64,000 nt of DNA from Lysinibacillus sp. OF-1 (GTDB taxonomy: Bacteria > Bacillota > Bacilli > Bacillales_A > Planococcaceae). This document shows positions 39,741-49,908 of the stretch, piece after piece; the stretch's first letter is position 1; each line of letters starts with the position of its first letter. Where the stretch lies: positions 1,116,001-1,180,000 of the forward strand of contig NZ_CP102798.1 in NCBI RefSeq assembly GCF_028356935.1. The letters run 5' to 3'. The notes under the pieces are model-generated. The model had not been told where the DNA came from, made no database searches, and saw nothing but the letters and a program-made list of their open reading frames with translations. The translations under genes were made by a program, and so were the position numbers.

Positions 39741-40004
39741 ATGCTACTATCTGAGATGGTGGATAAGGAGTTAATTCAAATTGAGGGTGGCGTACATTTT
39801 GGCATCTTGGCACATACAGAATGCCTATTAGATGTGCAAACAGGGAAAATACATGGCTTTGAAATTGTGAAAGATAAACTACCATTCCAAAAAAAGAAAA
39901 TGAAAGTTAGTGAAATGATACCTTGGCACGAAATTATCTTAATTGGTGAAGATCGGATTTTATTTAATAAAACATCTTCAGTACAGTCAGAATATTTACA
40001 GTGA
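39741..40004 (+). CDS. ymxH: YlmC/YmxH family PRC-barrel sporulation protein
   Basis: The 87-aa protein belongs to the YlmC/YmxH PRC-barrel family, with the start LLSEMVDKELIQIEGG, a GILAHTECLLD-type strand and a WHEIILIGEDRILF end. It lies directly upstream of dpaA as in B. subtilis. AGGAGGGAGATGAGGC precedes the ATG. Its molecular role is not known; context and promoter suggest expression in the mother cell late in sporulation. Confidence 0.88.
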   Translation: MLLSEMVDKELIQIEGGVHFGILAHTECLLDVQTGKIHGFEIVKDKLPFQKKKMKVSEMIPWHEIILIGEDRILFNKTSSVQSEYLQ

Positions 40005-40013
40005 GGTGAGCTT

Positions 40014-40793
40014 TTGGAAAACGAAAAATGGCTTGTTATCGGTGAGGACTCACGATTAAAGGAATTAGCGACAATGCTAAGAAGTCCATCGAGAACAGTG
40101 TTTTATAAAAGAACGACCGTTTGGAACGAGGAGTTAAATAAACTGGTTTTAGAATACCAACCAAATAAAATTATCCTACCAATTCTTCCATTAAAAATAG
40201 AAGTTGAGCAGCTCTATGGAATATCACAAGTTAAATTTTATACAGGCCGATTAACGATGCATTGGAAGCAATTACTAGAGAAAAATGAATCCATTTGCTA
40301 TTTGCAGCAAGAATCGTTTATATGGCAAAATGCTCGGTTAACAGCGGAGGGATTTATCGCCACGTTTTACGGACTCGAGCAAAAATGTATTTACGGACAA
40401 AATTTTACAATCGCAGGCTTTGGACGCATCGCCAAAATGCTCGCCTCTTTACTAGTTAAGATGGGGGCGAACGTCCACATTGTTGCACGTTCTGTTGTAC
40501 AAGTGAGCGAGGCAAAAGCATATGGCTATAAAGCTACGAATTTAGATGATCGTCGATGGTCTATTACGGATGATATTTTCATCAATACAATTCCAGCAAA
40601 ATGGATTACAGAATCATTTATAGAGCATGTTCCAGCAGTTTTATATGATTTGGCCTCAGAGCCAGGCTGTTTAGATATAGATGCGGAGCAATTACAAACG
40701 TATGTACTATTGCCATCATTGCCTGGGAAATACTTTGCACATGACGCTGCTACAATCTTGTGCAAGGCAATAGAGGAGGAAGAAGATTGTTAA
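40014..40793 (+). CDS. dpaA: Dipicolinate synthase subunit A
   Basis: DpaA with DpaB oxidises a dihydroxy-tetrahydrodipicolinate-derived intermediate to dipicolinic acid in the sporulating mother cell. The NAD(P)-binding core shows FTIAGFGRIAKMLASLL, and INTIPAKWI and LYDLASEPGC match the family's second half. It is 259 aa, shorter than the roughly 297-aa B. subtilis protein, mainly in the N-terminal part. The start is TTG 40014 after GTGAGGTGAG. It overlaps dpaB by 7 nt. Confidence 0.9.
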   Translation: MENEKWLVIGEDSRLKELATMLRSPSRTVFYKRTTVWNEELNKLVLEYQPNKIILPILPLKIEVEQLYGISQVKFYTGRLTMHWKQLLEKNESICYLQQESFIWQNARLTAEGFIATFYGLEQKCIYGQNFTIAGFGRIAKMLASLLVKMGANVHIVARSVVQVSEAKAYGYKATNLDDRRWSITDDIFINTIPAKWITESFIEHVPAVLYDLASEPGCLDIDAEQLQTYVLLPSLPGKYFAHDAATILCKAIEEEEDC

Positions 40794-41377
40794 CGGGGAA
40801 ACGAATTGGGCTAGGTATTACAGCCTCACATTGTACGTATGAAGATGTCATACCTAAAATTCAAAATTTCATTGATGTCGGAGCAACGGTTGTGCCAATT
40901 ATTACTCACTCCGTTTTACATGCGGCTACTCGCTTTGGTACTGGAGAGGAGTGGATTGCCAAAATAGAAGCATTAACAGGAGAAAAGGTTATTTCTTCTA
41001 TAAAAGAGGCGGAACCATTTGGTCCATCCAATCCATTAGATGCAATGGTGATTGCGCCAATGACGGGCAATAGCATAAGTAAGTTTGCGAATGCAGCAAC
41101 AGATAGTCCCGTATTAATGGCAGCGAAGGCAACATTGCGTAATGGATCACCTGTTGTATTAGGTATTTCAACAAATGATGCACTTGGTTTAAATGGTATA
41201 AACATTATGAAGCTGTTGAATGCCAAAAATATTTATTTTATTCCTTTTGGTCAGGATGCCCCCCTCTCCAAACCGAATTCTTTAATTGCTGATTTTGATC
41301 AAATGGTGGATACTGTTCATGCAGCAATTACGCAGAAAAAGCAATTACAACCGCTGTTGATACAATATTTCAAATAA
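40787..41377 (+). CDS. dpaB: Dipicolinate synthase subunit B
   Basis: DpaB is a flavoprotein-like (UbiX/Dfp fold) subunit of dipicolinate synthase. The start GKRIGLGITASHCTYEDVIP and the segment PMTGNSISKFANAATDSPVL are diagnostic. TTG at 40787 is preferred because AGGAGGAAGA lies 3-13 nt before it and the N-terminus matches the family; this gives 196 aa. The 7-nt overlap with dpaA suggests coupled synthesis of the two subunits. Confidence 0.93.
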   Translation: MLTGKRIGLGITASHCTYEDVIPKIQNFIDVGATVVPIITHSVLHAATRFGTGEEWIAKIEALTGEKVISSIKEAEPFGPSNPLDAMVIAPMTGNSISKFANAATDSPVLMAAKATLRNGSPVVLGISTNDALGLNGINIMKLLNAKNIYFIPFGQDAPLSKPNSLIADFDQMVDTVHAAITQKKQLQPLLIQYFK

Positions 41378-41459
41378 ATCATAGATTACACACAATTTTC
41401 AGTATTTTTGTGATACAATAGCACACATTATGGAACATGTATTCAAGGAGAGATGACAG

Positions 41460-42497
41460 ATGACAAAGCAGTTAACAGTTGCGGTTGTTGGGGCAACAGG
41501 AGCAGTAGGTTCGAAAATGATGGAGCAATTAATTAAACGTAAATTTCCGATTGGGCATATTAAATTTCTAGCCTCTGCTCGTTCAGCGGGAAAATCAATC
41601 GAATTTAATGGTCAAACATATACAATTGAAGAAGCGACACCTGAAGCTTTCGAAGGCGTCAATGTCGCTTTATTCTCAGCTGGTGGGTCAGTATCAGCTG
41701 TGCTTGCACCAGAGGCAGCTAAGCGTGGTGCAGTAGTTATTGATAATACGAGCCATTTCCGTATGGATCCAGAGGTACCGCTTGTCGTACCTGAAGTGAA
41801 TCGAGGCGACTTAGCGAAGCATAAAGGGATTATTGCGAATCCGAACTGCTCTACAATTCAAATGGTGGCTGCACTTGAGCCAATTCGTAAAGCATTTGGT
41901 TTAACGAAAGTAATCGTTTCAACATATCAAGCCGTTTCAGGAGCGGGTATTTCTGCTATTCAAGAATTAAAGGCACAGAGCGCAAATTGGGAAGCAGGTA
42001 AAGATGTAGAAGCAACTATTTTGCCGTCTGGTAGTGATAAACGTCATTACCCAATAGCACGCAATGTCATTCCACAAATCGATAAATTCACAGATAATGG
42101 ATTTACATACGAAGAAATGAAAATGATTAATGAGACGAAAAAAATCATGCATGCACCAGAGCTCAAAGTAGCTGCTACTTGCGTTCGTGTTCCAGTCGTT
42201 TCAGGTCACTCTGAATCTGTTTATATTGAGGTAGAGAAAGAAGCGTCAATCCAAGAGATTTTTGACGTATTACGCAATGCACCAGGTGTAGTATTACAAG
42301 ATGATATTGCAACACAAACTTACCCAATGCCTATTTATGCAGAAGGGGAAGACGCTACTTTTGTAGGACGTATCCGTCAAGATTTAGACAACAATAAAGG
42401 ATTCCATCTATGGATCGTTTCTGACAATTTATTAAAAGGCGCCGCATTAAACTCTATCCAAATTGCAGAAGCAATGCTTGAGGATAACTTACTATAA
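41460..42497 (+). CDS. asd: Aspartate-semialdehyde dehydrogenase
   Basis: Asd reduces aspartyl phosphate to the semialdehyde used for lysine, DAP, threonine and methionine. NADP loop [10 protein letters not shown], the active-site Cys130 in NPNCSTIQM, and the [14 protein letters not shown] histidine region are visible. The length is 345 aa. AAGGAGAGATGAC precedes the ATG and a TACAAT box lies at 41414-41419. In B. subtilis dapG follows; here dapA follows directly. Confidence 0.97.
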   Translation: MTKQLTVAVVGATGAVGSKMMEQLIKRKFPIGHIKFLASARSAGKSIEFNGQTYTIEEATPEAFEGVNVALFSAGGSVSAVLAPEAAKRGAVVIDNTSHFRMDPEVPLVVPEVNRGDLAKHKGIIANPNCSTIQMVAALEPIRKAFGLTKVIVSTYQAVSGAGISAIQELKAQSANWEAGKDVEATILPSGSDKRHYPIARNVIPQIDKFTDNGFTYEEMKMINETKKIMHAPELKVAATCVRVPVVSGHSESVYIEVEKEASIQEIFDVLRNAPGVVLQDDIATQTYPMPIYAEGEDATFVGRIRQDLDNNKGFHLWIVSDNLLKGAALNSIQIAEAMLEDNLL

Positions 42498-42510
42498 GAG
42501 GGGTGTAAGG

Positions 42511-43410
42511 ATGAATTTAGGTCGAATTGGGACGGCTATGATTACGCCGTTCAAAGATGATGGCACGATTAATTATCCAGAACTAGAACGTATTATTAAT
42601 CATTTGATAGACAACGGTACAGACTGTATCGTTGCCTGTGGTACGACTTCTGAAAACCCAACAATGTCTACTGAGGAAAAAATCGAAGTTGTGCGCTTTA
42701 CAGTAGAGAAAGTAGCAGGACGCGTACCGGTTATTGCAGGTACAGGGGACAATGAAACAGCCTACTCGATAGCGATGACTCATAAAGCAGAAGAAAATGG
42801 AGCAGACGGTATTATGCTTGTAGCTCCATATTATAATAAGCCGAATCAACGTGGTATTTTCGCTCACTTTGAAACCATCGCTAAACAAACAAGTCTACCT
42901 GTTATGCTCTATAATGTCCCTGGGCGTACAGGTGTCAATGTTGCCTATGAAACTTCTGTTGCTTTAAGCAAGATTCCAAACATTGCTTGGATTAAAGAAG
43001 CGAGCGGTAACTTAGATCAGATGGGAGATGTTATAGAGAACATTGATCCAGATGATGACTTCTTAGTGTATAGTGGGGATGATGGTTTAACATTACCGTT
43101 AATGGCCATAGGCGGAGCAGGCGTTATTTCTGTAGCAGCCCATGTTGTAGGCAATGATATGCAATTAATGATTAAAGCGTTTGAAGAAGGAAATCATAAG
43201 CTAGCAGCCAAAATTCACCGAGCATTATTACCTTTAGTACGTGCGCTGTTCGCTCAACCGAACCCATCGCCTATTAAATATGCGATGACAAAGTTAGGCT
43301 TTGATACACTCAATGTACGTCTGCCAATGATGGAAATGACAGATGAAGAAAAAGAGAACTTTGACCGAATTTGGGATACGTACCAAGAAAAAGCGAAAAA
43401 TTTTCGATAA
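42511..43410 (+). CDS. dapA: 4-hydroxy-tetrahydrodipicolinate synthase
   Basis: DapA condenses aspartate semialdehyde with pyruvate, the first step toward DAP and dipicolinate. The Schiff-base Lys162 lies in AWIKEASGN, with Tyr134 in MLYNVPGRT and CGTTSENPTM near the N-terminus. The ATG at 42511 follows AGAGGGGTGTAAGG and gives 299 aa; an upstream in-frame start lies inside asd. It links the neighbouring dpaAB genes to their precursor. Confidence 0.97.
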   Translation: MNLGRIGTAMITPFKDDGTINYPELERIINHLIDNGTDCIVACGTTSENPTMSTEEKIEVVRFTVEKVAGRVPVIAGTGDNETAYSIAMTHKAEENGADGIMLVAPYYNKPNQRGIFAHFETIAKQTSLPVMLYNVPGRTGVNVAYETSVALSKIPNIAWIKEASGNLDQMGDVIENIDPDDDFLVYSGDDGLTLPLMAIGGAGVISVAAHVVGNDMQLMIKAFEEGNHKLAAKIHRALLPLVRALFAQPNPSPIKYAMTKLGFDTLNVRLPMMEMTDEEKENFDRIWDTYQEKAKNFR

Positions 43411-43415
43411 TGAGC

Positions 43416-43447
43416 AACGAGGCTGATAACTCTATCGGCCTCGTTTT
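43416..43447 (+). terminator. Intrinsic terminator after dapA
   Basis: AACGAGGCTGATA pairs with TATCGGCCTCGTT (one mismatch) over a 5-nt loop and is followed by T residues. Confidence 0.87.
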
Positions 43448-43600
43448 TGTATGCTATAAACATCCATTCATCACTTCTCATCCTTAAAAATACTTGATTA
43501 ACTCTATTCGTACAAGGTATCCAATATTTGTTTTTCCATCTACTAGCAATCAGCAAATCAAAAGAAAATCTATTTCCTACGTGAAACATGTATTTTTAAT

Positions 43601-43629
43601 TTGTGCAAAAGCTTTGCAAACCGTATAAT
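43601..43629 (+). promoter_or_regulatory. Candidate rnjB promoter with embedded palindrome
   Basis: TTGTGC and TATAAT are separated by 17 nt. The spacer contains TGCAAA-AGC-TTTGCA (43604-43618), a perfect inverted repeat overlapping the -35, suggestive of an operator. Confidence 0.65.
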
Positions 43630-43676
43630 AAATGTTAAGTGGTTGCTGTTCGGGATATTTTTTAGGAGGAAATAAA

Positions 43677-45344
43677 TTGACAAAAAAGAAAAATGAATTG
43701 ATTCGTATCATCCCTCTTGGGGGTGTAGGCGAAATTGGGAAAGCAATGTACGTAGTAGAAATTGATGAAGAGCTATTTGTAGTGGATAGCGGCTTAATGT
43801 TCCCAGAAGATGAGATGCTAGGTATAGATATCGTGATTCCTGACATTACGTACTTAGAAGAAAATAAAGAACGTGTGAAAGGTATTTTCTTAACACATGG
43901 TCATGAAGATGCGATCGGCTCTATTGCCTATGTTTTACAAAAAATAAAGGCACCTGTGTACGGATCGAAATTAACCATTGCATTAGCAAAGGAACATTTA
44001 AAAGAATTACCTGCACCACATCAGGTGAAATTTTTCGAAGTAACAAACCGTAGTCGTATGAATTTTAACTCAACGTATGTAACATTCTTCCACACAACAC
44101 ATAGTATTCCCGATTCGTTAGGGGTAGTGTTCCATACATCTGAAGGCGCGATTGTTCATACAGGAGAGTTTAAATTCGATCAGTCAGCGACAGGTAAATT
44201 TAAACCTGATTTAGCAAAAATGGCACAGTTAGGGGAAGACGGCGTCTTTATTCTATTATCTGAGTCTTGCGAAGCTGAACGACCAGGCTATACGACATCG
44301 GAAATTGTGATTGAAGAGCAATTATCAAAAACATTCCACTCAGCACCAGGTCGTATTTTAGTAGCTGTCTATGCATCGAATTTTATTCGTATTCAGCAAG
44401 TTTTTGCCCAAGCCCAAAAATCATTCCGTAAAGTTGTGATTGTTGGTAAGCCATTGGAAAAAGCTGTTGATTTAGGTGTACAGCTTGGTTATTTAACAGT
44501 TGAAGAAGAGACAATTATTCCAATTTCAGAAATGCAAAAATATCAAGATGATGAAATTATCATTATTACAACTGGCAATAGAGGAGAGCCTCTAGATGCA
44601 TTAGAAAAAATTGTCCGTAAGCACCATCGTGACATTAAAATTAAACAAGGTGATACGGTGTTAATTACATTTACACCTTCTCCTGGCATGGAAGTACAAA
44701 TGGCTAATACGATGAACTCTATGTCAAAAGCCGGCGCTGAAATTTTGACTTCTAGTAAAAATGTCCACGTATCAGGACATGGTAGTCAGGAAGATTTGAA
44801 GCTGATGCTGAATTTAATGCAGCCAAAGTATTTTATTCCTGTTCAAGGTGAATATCGTATGCTCATTGCTCACTCGAAGTTAGCGCAACAGCTCGGTATG
44901 CAAAAATCACAAATCTTTATCGCCGATAAAGGGGATATCGTAGAATACAAAAATAATAAAATGCGCATGAGTGGTCGTGTACAAGCTGGTAACGTATTAA
45001 TTGACGGTATCGGTGTAGGCGATGTAGGAAATATTGTACTTCGTGATCGTAAATTATTATCGCAGGATGGTATTTTCATTGTAGTCGTGACATTAAATCG
45101 AGCACAAAAGAAAATTGCCTCTGGCCCAGAAATTTTATCACGAGGCTTTGTCTATGTACGAGAATCAGAGGAATTAATGATTGAGGCATCTGACATTGCA
45201 AAAAATGTGATTGAAAAATATGTTGGGAAAGATACATTTGAATGGACGAATATTAAACAAGAAATTCGAGATACACTCAATACGTATTTATTCCAAAAAA
45301 CAAAACGTCGTCCAATGATTATTCCAATTATTATGGAATATTAA
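43677..45344 (+). CDS. rnjB: Ribonuclease J2
   Basis: RNase J proteins are beta-CASP metallo-beta-lactamase exo/endonucleases. The 555-aa length and the position after dapA match B. subtilis RNase J2. The metal motif reads HGHEDA (residues 74-79): the final His of the HxHxDH motif is Ala, as expected of a weakly active J2-type subunit that pairs with J1. TTG at 43677 is the start, after TTTAGGAGGAAA. The beta-CASP region and C-terminal domain look complete. Confidence 0.88.
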   Translation: MTKKKNELIRIIPLGGVGEIGKAMYVVEIDEELFVVDSGLMFPEDEMLGIDIVIPDITYLEENKERVKGIFLTHGHEDAIGSIAYVLQKIKAPVYGSKLTIALAKEHLKELPAPHQVKFFEVTNRSRMNFNSTYVTFFHTTHSIPDSLGVVFHTSEGAIVHTGEFKFDQSATGKFKPDLAKMAQLGEDGVFILLSESCEAERPGYTTSEIVIEEQLSKTFHSAPGRILVAVYASNFIRIQQVFAQAQKSFRKVVIVGKPLEKAVDLGVQLGYLTVEEETIIPISEMQKYQDDEIIIITTGNRGEPLDALEKIVRKHHRDIKIKQGDTVLITFTPSPGMEVQMANTMNSMSKAGAEILTSSKNVHVSGHGSQEDLKLMLNLMQPKYFIPVQGEYRMLIAHSKLAQQLGMQKSQIFIADKGDIVEYKNNKMRMSGRVQAGNVLIDGIGVGDVGNIVLRDRKLLSQDGIFIVVVTLNRAQKKIASGPEILSRGFVYVRESEELMIEASDIAKNVIEKYVGKDTFEWTNIKQEIRDTLNTYLFQKTKRRPMIIPIIMEY

Positions 45345-45386
45345 TTGAACGAGCTCATCGTAAAGGTTTTGAGGAAAAAGTAGATG

Positions 45387-45427
45387 AAAAGGATTTTCTC
45401 CCAATTGCGGTGGAAAATCCTTTTTTT
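45387..45427 (+). terminator. Intrinsic terminator after rnjB
   Basis: GAAAAGGATTTTC pairs with GAAAATCCTTTTT around a 13-nt loop, with seven T residues. Confidence 0.88.
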
Positions 45428-45497
45428 GAAATATTCGAGTTCTACATGTTATGATTCGCTACATATATAAAATGGATCGCAGAAGAAGGTGAAATAG

Positions 45498-47789
45498 ATG
45501 GCAGTTAGTAAAAGAAAAAAAGTGACTAAAAGTAAAGCGACAACTGAAAAAAAAGATATGCATCCGCTTATGTATGAAATTTTAGGACTGCTTTTAATTG
45601 CATTAGCAGTCATTATGATTTTTGAATTTGGCATGATTGGTCGGATTCTAGAAAACATCGCAATGTTCCTTTTAGGTAATTTACATTTTGCTGTTCCATT
45701 TATGCTTATATTTGTTGCATTGTTAATGATGATTGGTCGTAAAAAAGTCAGTATGAAGGATCGATTAATACTTGGCATGGTACTCATTATTATGAGCTTA
45801 ACGATTTTTAGTCATGGCATATTATTTGAACAGTTATCAAAATCAGGTGGTCTATTATCTGATTCTGTGCTGCGTGAATCGTGGCGAATATTAATCAATA
45901 CAGATGGCATTATTCACCGCAGCAATGCTCTGGGCGGTGGGATGATTGGCGCCCTTTTATTTAGTGGGCTTCATGTATTATTTGAAGCCTCGGGGGCAAA
46001 AGTTGTTGCTTGGGTCATCTTCTTTATTGGGCTCATACTTGTCACTGGCAAAGCATTAGTGCCTTATTTAGCAGAAAAAACACCAGATCTATTTGGCAAA
46101 TGGAAAAAAAAGCATCATGATAAAAAGAAAAATAAACCGAAAAAACCAAACAATCGCCGCTCAAGGGTAGAAAGTGGAGATGAGGTTGCGGCTGTAAATC
46201 AAATTACGGATGTGCCTGAACAAGAGGAAGAAATACCTCATGAGCCGATTATCTCTGCTTTTACGCAAAATGTCTCGCAGGAAAGAGCTGTGTTTGATAC
46301 GCCTGCTATGGTGGAAAATGAAGTAGAAGAAGCAACGGATGAGGTTCATATTCAAGGTACAGATGCAGTGGAAAATGCAGACTATCAGCTACCGTCTTAT
46401 AGCCTATTACAACTACCACCTCAACATGATCAAAGTGGTGAATATTCAGTTATCCAGGCGAATGCCAAAAAGCTTGAGCAAACATTACAAAGCTTTGGTG
46501 TAAAGGCAAAGGTAACACAAGTGCATTTAGGACCAGCTGTCACAAAATATGAAATTTTGCCAGATATAGGTGTGAAAGTAAGTAAAATTGTCAATCTGCA
46601 AGATGACCTTGCATTAGCACTTGCAGCTAAAGATATTCGGATGGAGGCCCCAATCCCTGGAAAATCTGCGATAGGTATTGAAGTGCCAAATAGCGAAGTG
46701 GCTATTGTAACACTTCGTGAGGTATTGGAATCGAAGGACGGTGCGAAGCCAGAAGCATTATTACAAGTAGCCTTCGGGCGTGATATTACAGGACAAGCTG
46801 TACTAGCCGAACTCAATAAAATGCCACATTTACTTGTAGCTGGTTCAACAGGCAGTGGGAAAAGTGTTTGTATAAATGGCATCGTTGTATCCATACTAAT
46901 GCGTACAAAACCGCATGAAGTAAAACTTATGATGATCGACCCAAAAATGGTGGAGCTCAACGTTTATAATGGCATTCCTCATTTATTGGCTCCTGTCGTA
47001 ACAGATGCACGTAAAGCTTCGCAAGCACTGAAAAAAGTGGTATCTGAAATGGAACGTCGCTATGACTTGTTCTCTCATACAGGTACACGAAATATTGAGG
47101 GCTACAATGCACATGTTCAAAAAGTGAATGAACAAACAGAGGAAAAAAATCCAAAGCTACCTTATATTGTAGTCATAGTGGATGAGTTAGCAGATTTGAT
47201 GATGGTCGCATCAAGTGATGTTGAGGATTCTATTACACGATTAGCTCAAATGGCACGTGCAGCAGGAATTCATTTGATTATTGCAACACAACGACCAAGT
47301 GTAGACGTTTTGACAGGTGTTATTAAAGCGAATATTCCATCGAGAATTGCTTTTGCCGTTTCGTCAGCCATCGATTCAAGAACGATTTTAGATATGGGTG
47401 GAGCTGAGCGCCTACTTGGACGGGGTGATATGTTATTTTTACCTGCGGGCGCTTCCAAACCGAAAAGGGTGCAAGGTGCCTTTTTATCGGATCAAGAAGT
47501 AGAAGCAGTCGTTCATTTTGTTATAGAACAGCAAAAAGCGCAGTATCAGGAGGAGATGATTCCTACCGAAGAAGAAACCATTTTAGAGGAAACGGATGAA
47601 TTATATGATGAAGCTGTCCAATTAGTTGTCAATATGCAAACAGCATCCGTTTCCATGCTGCAACGTCGCTTCCGTATTGGCTATTCAAGGGCTGCACGAA
47701 TTGTCGATCAAATGGAGCAACGTGGGGTTGTAGGGCCACCAGAGGGCAGTAAGCCTCGTCAAGTACTTGTTCACCAATATGATAACTAA
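45498..47789 (+). CDS. spoIIIE: DNA translocase SpoIIIE/FtsK
   Basis: This membrane-anchored AAA+ DNA pump moves chromosome into the forespore and clears DNA from septa. The 763-aa protein has four N-terminal membrane helices (about 25-175) and a charged linker. The motor follows, with Walker [10 protein letters not shown] (about 447) and Walker [12 protein letters not shown], and a C-terminal gamma DNA-reading domain ends in [19 protein letters not shown]. Four helices, size and position favour SpoIIIE over SftA. B. subtilis tepA and ylzJ, which precede spoIIIE, are absent. Confidence 0.9.
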   Translation: MAVSKRKKVTKSKATTEKKDMHPLMYEILGLLLIALAVIMIFEFGMIGRILENIAMFLLGNLHFAVPFMLIFVALLMMIGRKKVSMKDRLILGMVLIIMSLTIFSHGILFEQLSKSGGLLSDSVLRESWRILINTDGIIHRSNALGGGMIGALLFSGLHVLFEASGAKVVAWVIFFIGLILVTGKALVPYLAEKTPDLFGKWKKKHHDKKKNKPKKPNNRRSRVESGDEVAAVNQITDVPEQEEEIPHEPIISAFTQNVSQERAVFDTPAMVENEVEEATDEVHIQGTDAVENADYQLPSYSLLQLPPQHDQSGEYSVIQANAKKLEQTLQSFGVKAKVTQVHLGPAVTKYEILPDIGVKVSKIVNLQDDLALALAAKDIRMEAPIPGKSAIGIEVPNSEVAIVTLREVLESKDGAKPEALLQVAFGRDITGQAVLAELNKMPHLLVAGSTGSGKSVCINGIVVSILMRTKPHEVKLMMIDPKMVELNVYNGIPHLLAPVVTDARKASQALKKVVSEMERRYDLFSHTGTRNIEGYNAHVQKVNEQTEEKNPKLPYIVVIVDELADLMMVASSDVEDSITRLAQMARAAGIHLIIATQRPSVDVLTGVIKANIPSRIAFAVSSAIDSRTILDMGGAERLLGRGDMLFLPAGASKPKRVQGAFLSDQEVEAVVHFVIEQQKAQYQEEMIPTEEETILEETDELYDEAVQLVVNMQTASVSMLQRRFRIGYSRAARIVDQMEQRGVVGPPEGSKPRQVLVHQYDN

Positions 47790-47953
47790 GCAAAAAAGCT
47801 AGATGTCGAAATGGTGAGAACTACTGTATATTTGTCCAAATATTTGCAAAGAAAATGAAGAAAGAATGAATTCTATAACAGATTTTATTCAAAACTGTTT
47901 ATTTCATTCTGCAAAAATGTTATATTTATGAACGATTAGTAGGAATGTTGTAC

Positions 47954-47967
47954 ATCAGATGTCTGAT
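47954..47967 (+). promoter_or_regulatory. ATCAGA-TG-TCTGAT palindrome upstream of GntR gene
   Basis: Perfect 6-bp arms with a 2-nt centre are followed by a further CTCTGAT half-site. It lies about 23 nt before the GTG start of the GntR gene, a typical place for autoregulation. Confidence 0.55.
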
Positions 47968-47989
47968 CTCTGATTTGGTGGTGATATAT

Positions 47990-48718
47990 GTGACTATTAA
48001 AGCAGATCATCGTCATCTCTATCTTCAAGTTATCGATCGTTTAAAATCTGACATTGAGGCTGGCATTTTTAAAGAAAATGAAAAGCTGCCTTCAGAGTTT
48101 GAATTATCGAAATCACTAGGAGTCAGTCGAGCTACTCTTAGAGAAGCTCTTCGACTGTTGGAAGAGGAAAATGTGATTGTGCGCCGACATGGGGTTGGGA
48201 CTTTTGTCAATCCTAAGCCGTTGTTTACATCAGGCATCGAGCATCTATCGAGCATTTCTTCTATGATCGAAACAGCAGGTATGGAGCCGGGTTCCCGTTT
48301 TTTAAAGGCAACTGAGCACACACCTTCTGAAGAAGATTTAAAACGCTTCCAATGTGATGGCGACGATAAAATACTCACGATTGAACGTGTCAGAACAGCG
48401 GATGGTGAGCCAGTAGTTTACTGCATAGACAGGCTACCCGCAAGCTTCCTGCCTACTGACTTTGTCGAAAAAAAAGAAGTTTCACTGTTCTCTGCTTTAG
48501 AGCAATCAGGCAAAATTCATGTAGCCTATGCTGTAACTTATATTGATCCAATTGGGTATCATGAACAAGCCTCACCGATTTTAAATTGCGGACGTGAAAC
48601 AGCTCTTTTAGTGTTAAAGCAGTTGCATTACGATGACCATGATCAAGTAGTGCTCTATTCAAAAAATTATTTCCGAGCTGATAAATTCAGCTTCCATGTA
48701 GTTCGTAAACGGGTGTAG
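47990..48718 (+). CDS. ymfC: GntR/HutC-family regulator YmfC
   Basis: The product, 242 aa from GTG 47990 (ribosome binding site TTGGTGGTG), has an N-terminal GntR winged helix ([20 protein letters not shown]) and a C-terminal UTRA ligand-binding domain, as in the HutC subfamily. In B. subtilis ymfC also follows spoIIIE. Here the next genes form a nucleoside-type importer, so it may sense a purine- or sugar-related ligand; this link is inference from neighbourhood. Confidence 0.88.
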   Translation: MTIKADHRHLYLQVIDRLKSDIEAGIFKENEKLPSEFELSKSLGVSRATLREALRLLEEENVIVRRHGVGTFVNPKPLFTSGIEHLSSISSMIETAGMEPGSRFLKATEHTPSEEDLKRFQCDGDDKILTIERVRTADGEPVVYCIDRLPASFLPTDFVEKKEVSLFSALEQSGKIHVAYAVTYIDPIGYHEQASPILNCGRETALLVLKQLHYDDHDQVVLYSKNYFRADKFSFHVVRKRV

Positions 48719-48772
48719 AACATTTCTAAATTTTTTTCCTGCTAATTACAATACCTTTGGGGGGTTAATTAA

Positions 48773-49855
48773 ATGAAAAAACGTAAATTTGGTTTAGTAT
48801 TAACATCAGTATTAGCGGCAAGTGCTATTTTAGGTGCTTGTGGTACGAAAGACGACGAAAAACCTGCAAAAGACAATGACAATGCTTCAGGCGGCGACAA
48901 AACAGAAGAAACTTTCTCAGTAGCAATGGTTACTGATGTAGGTGGCGTTGATGACAAATCATTCAACCAATCTGCATGGGAAGGTGTACAAGCTTACGGT
49001 AAAGAGCACGGCTTATCAAAAGGTGATGGTTTTGATTACCTACAATCAAAATCAGATGCAGACTATGATTCAAATTTAAATGCATTACTACGTCGTGACT
49101 TCAATTTAATTTTCGGTATTGGTTATATGATGGAAGATGCAATGGCTGCAATTTCTGAGGAAAATCCAGATGGCCAATTTGCAATCATTGATGCTGAAGT
49201 AAAAGCAGACAACGTAGTATCAGTAATGTTCAAAGAGCAAGAAGGTGCTTTCTTAGCGGGTGTAGCGGCAGCGAAAATGTCTAAATCAGGTAAAATCGGC
49301 TTCGTAGGTGGCGTAGATATCCCAGTTATTAATCGCTTTGAAGCTGGATTCCTTGAAGGGGCAAAAGCTGTAAACCCAGATATCATCATCGAAGATAAAT
49401 ACACAGGTGCATTTGATAAAGCGGATGTTGGTAAAATTACAGCAAGCGGTATGTTCTCATCAGGTGTTGATGTAATCTTCCACGCTGCTGGTGCAACTGG
49501 TAACGGTGTATTCTCTGAAGCAAAAGAACGTAAGAAAAAAGATCCAGAGGCAAACATTTGGGTAATTGGTGTAGATGCTGACCAATACGAAGAAGGTAAA
49601 GTAGACGATAAAACAAACGTAACATTAACTTCAATGTTAAAAGGTGTTAATACAGCAGTAGTAGATATTTCAAATAGAGCAAAAAATGGTGATTTCCCAG
49701 GCGGAGAAACACTTACTTATGGTTTAGCTGAAGACGGTGTTAAACTTGCAGATTCACGCGGTGCGATTCCAGAAGATGTACAAAAAGTAATTGATGAATA
49801 TAAAGAGAAGATTGCTAAGGGTGAAATCAAAGTTCCAGAAAAAGTGGAAAAATAA
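48773..49855 (+). CDS. BMP-family substrate-binding lipoprotein
   Basis: A lipoprotein of the basic membrane protein (BmpA/PnrA/NupN) family that captures nucleosides for an ABC importer. Signal peptide and lipobox ILGAC (Cys23) are followed by an acidic linker and the BMP fold, with [19 protein letters not shown] and the [19 protein letters not shown] segment. The length is 360 aa. TTTGGGGGG precedes the ATG. A terminator follows, so it is probably made in excess over the ATPase and permeases downstream. Confidence 0.93.
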   Translation: MKKRKFGLVLTSVLAASAILGACGTKDDEKPAKDNDNASGGDKTEETFSVAMVTDVGGVDDKSFNQSAWEGVQAYGKEHGLSKGDGFDYLQSKSDADYDSNLNALLRRDFNLIFGIGYMMEDAMAAISEENPDGQFAIIDAEVKADNVVSVMFKEQEGAFLAGVAAAKMSKSGKIGFVGGVDIPVINRFEAGFLEGAKAVNPDIIIEDKYTGAFDKADVGKITASGMFSSGVDVIFHAAGATGNGVFSEAKERKKKDPEANIWVIGVDADQYEEGKVDDKTNVTLTSMLKGVNTAVVDISNRAKNGDFPGGETLTYGLAEDGVKLADSRGAIPEDVQKVIDEYKEKIAKGEIKVPEKVEK

Positions 49856-49866
49856 TTCAACTCTTG

Positions 49867-49908
49867 ATCATCATAAGGGACTTTTAGAAGGACCTTATGA
49901 TGATTTTT
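49867..49908 (+). terminator. Terminator after BMP lipoprotein gene
   Basis: ATCATCATAAGGG pairs with a CCTTATGATGAT arm across about 12 nt and runs into five T residues. It likely reduces transcription of the downstream transporter genes relative to the binding protein. Confidence 0.85.
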
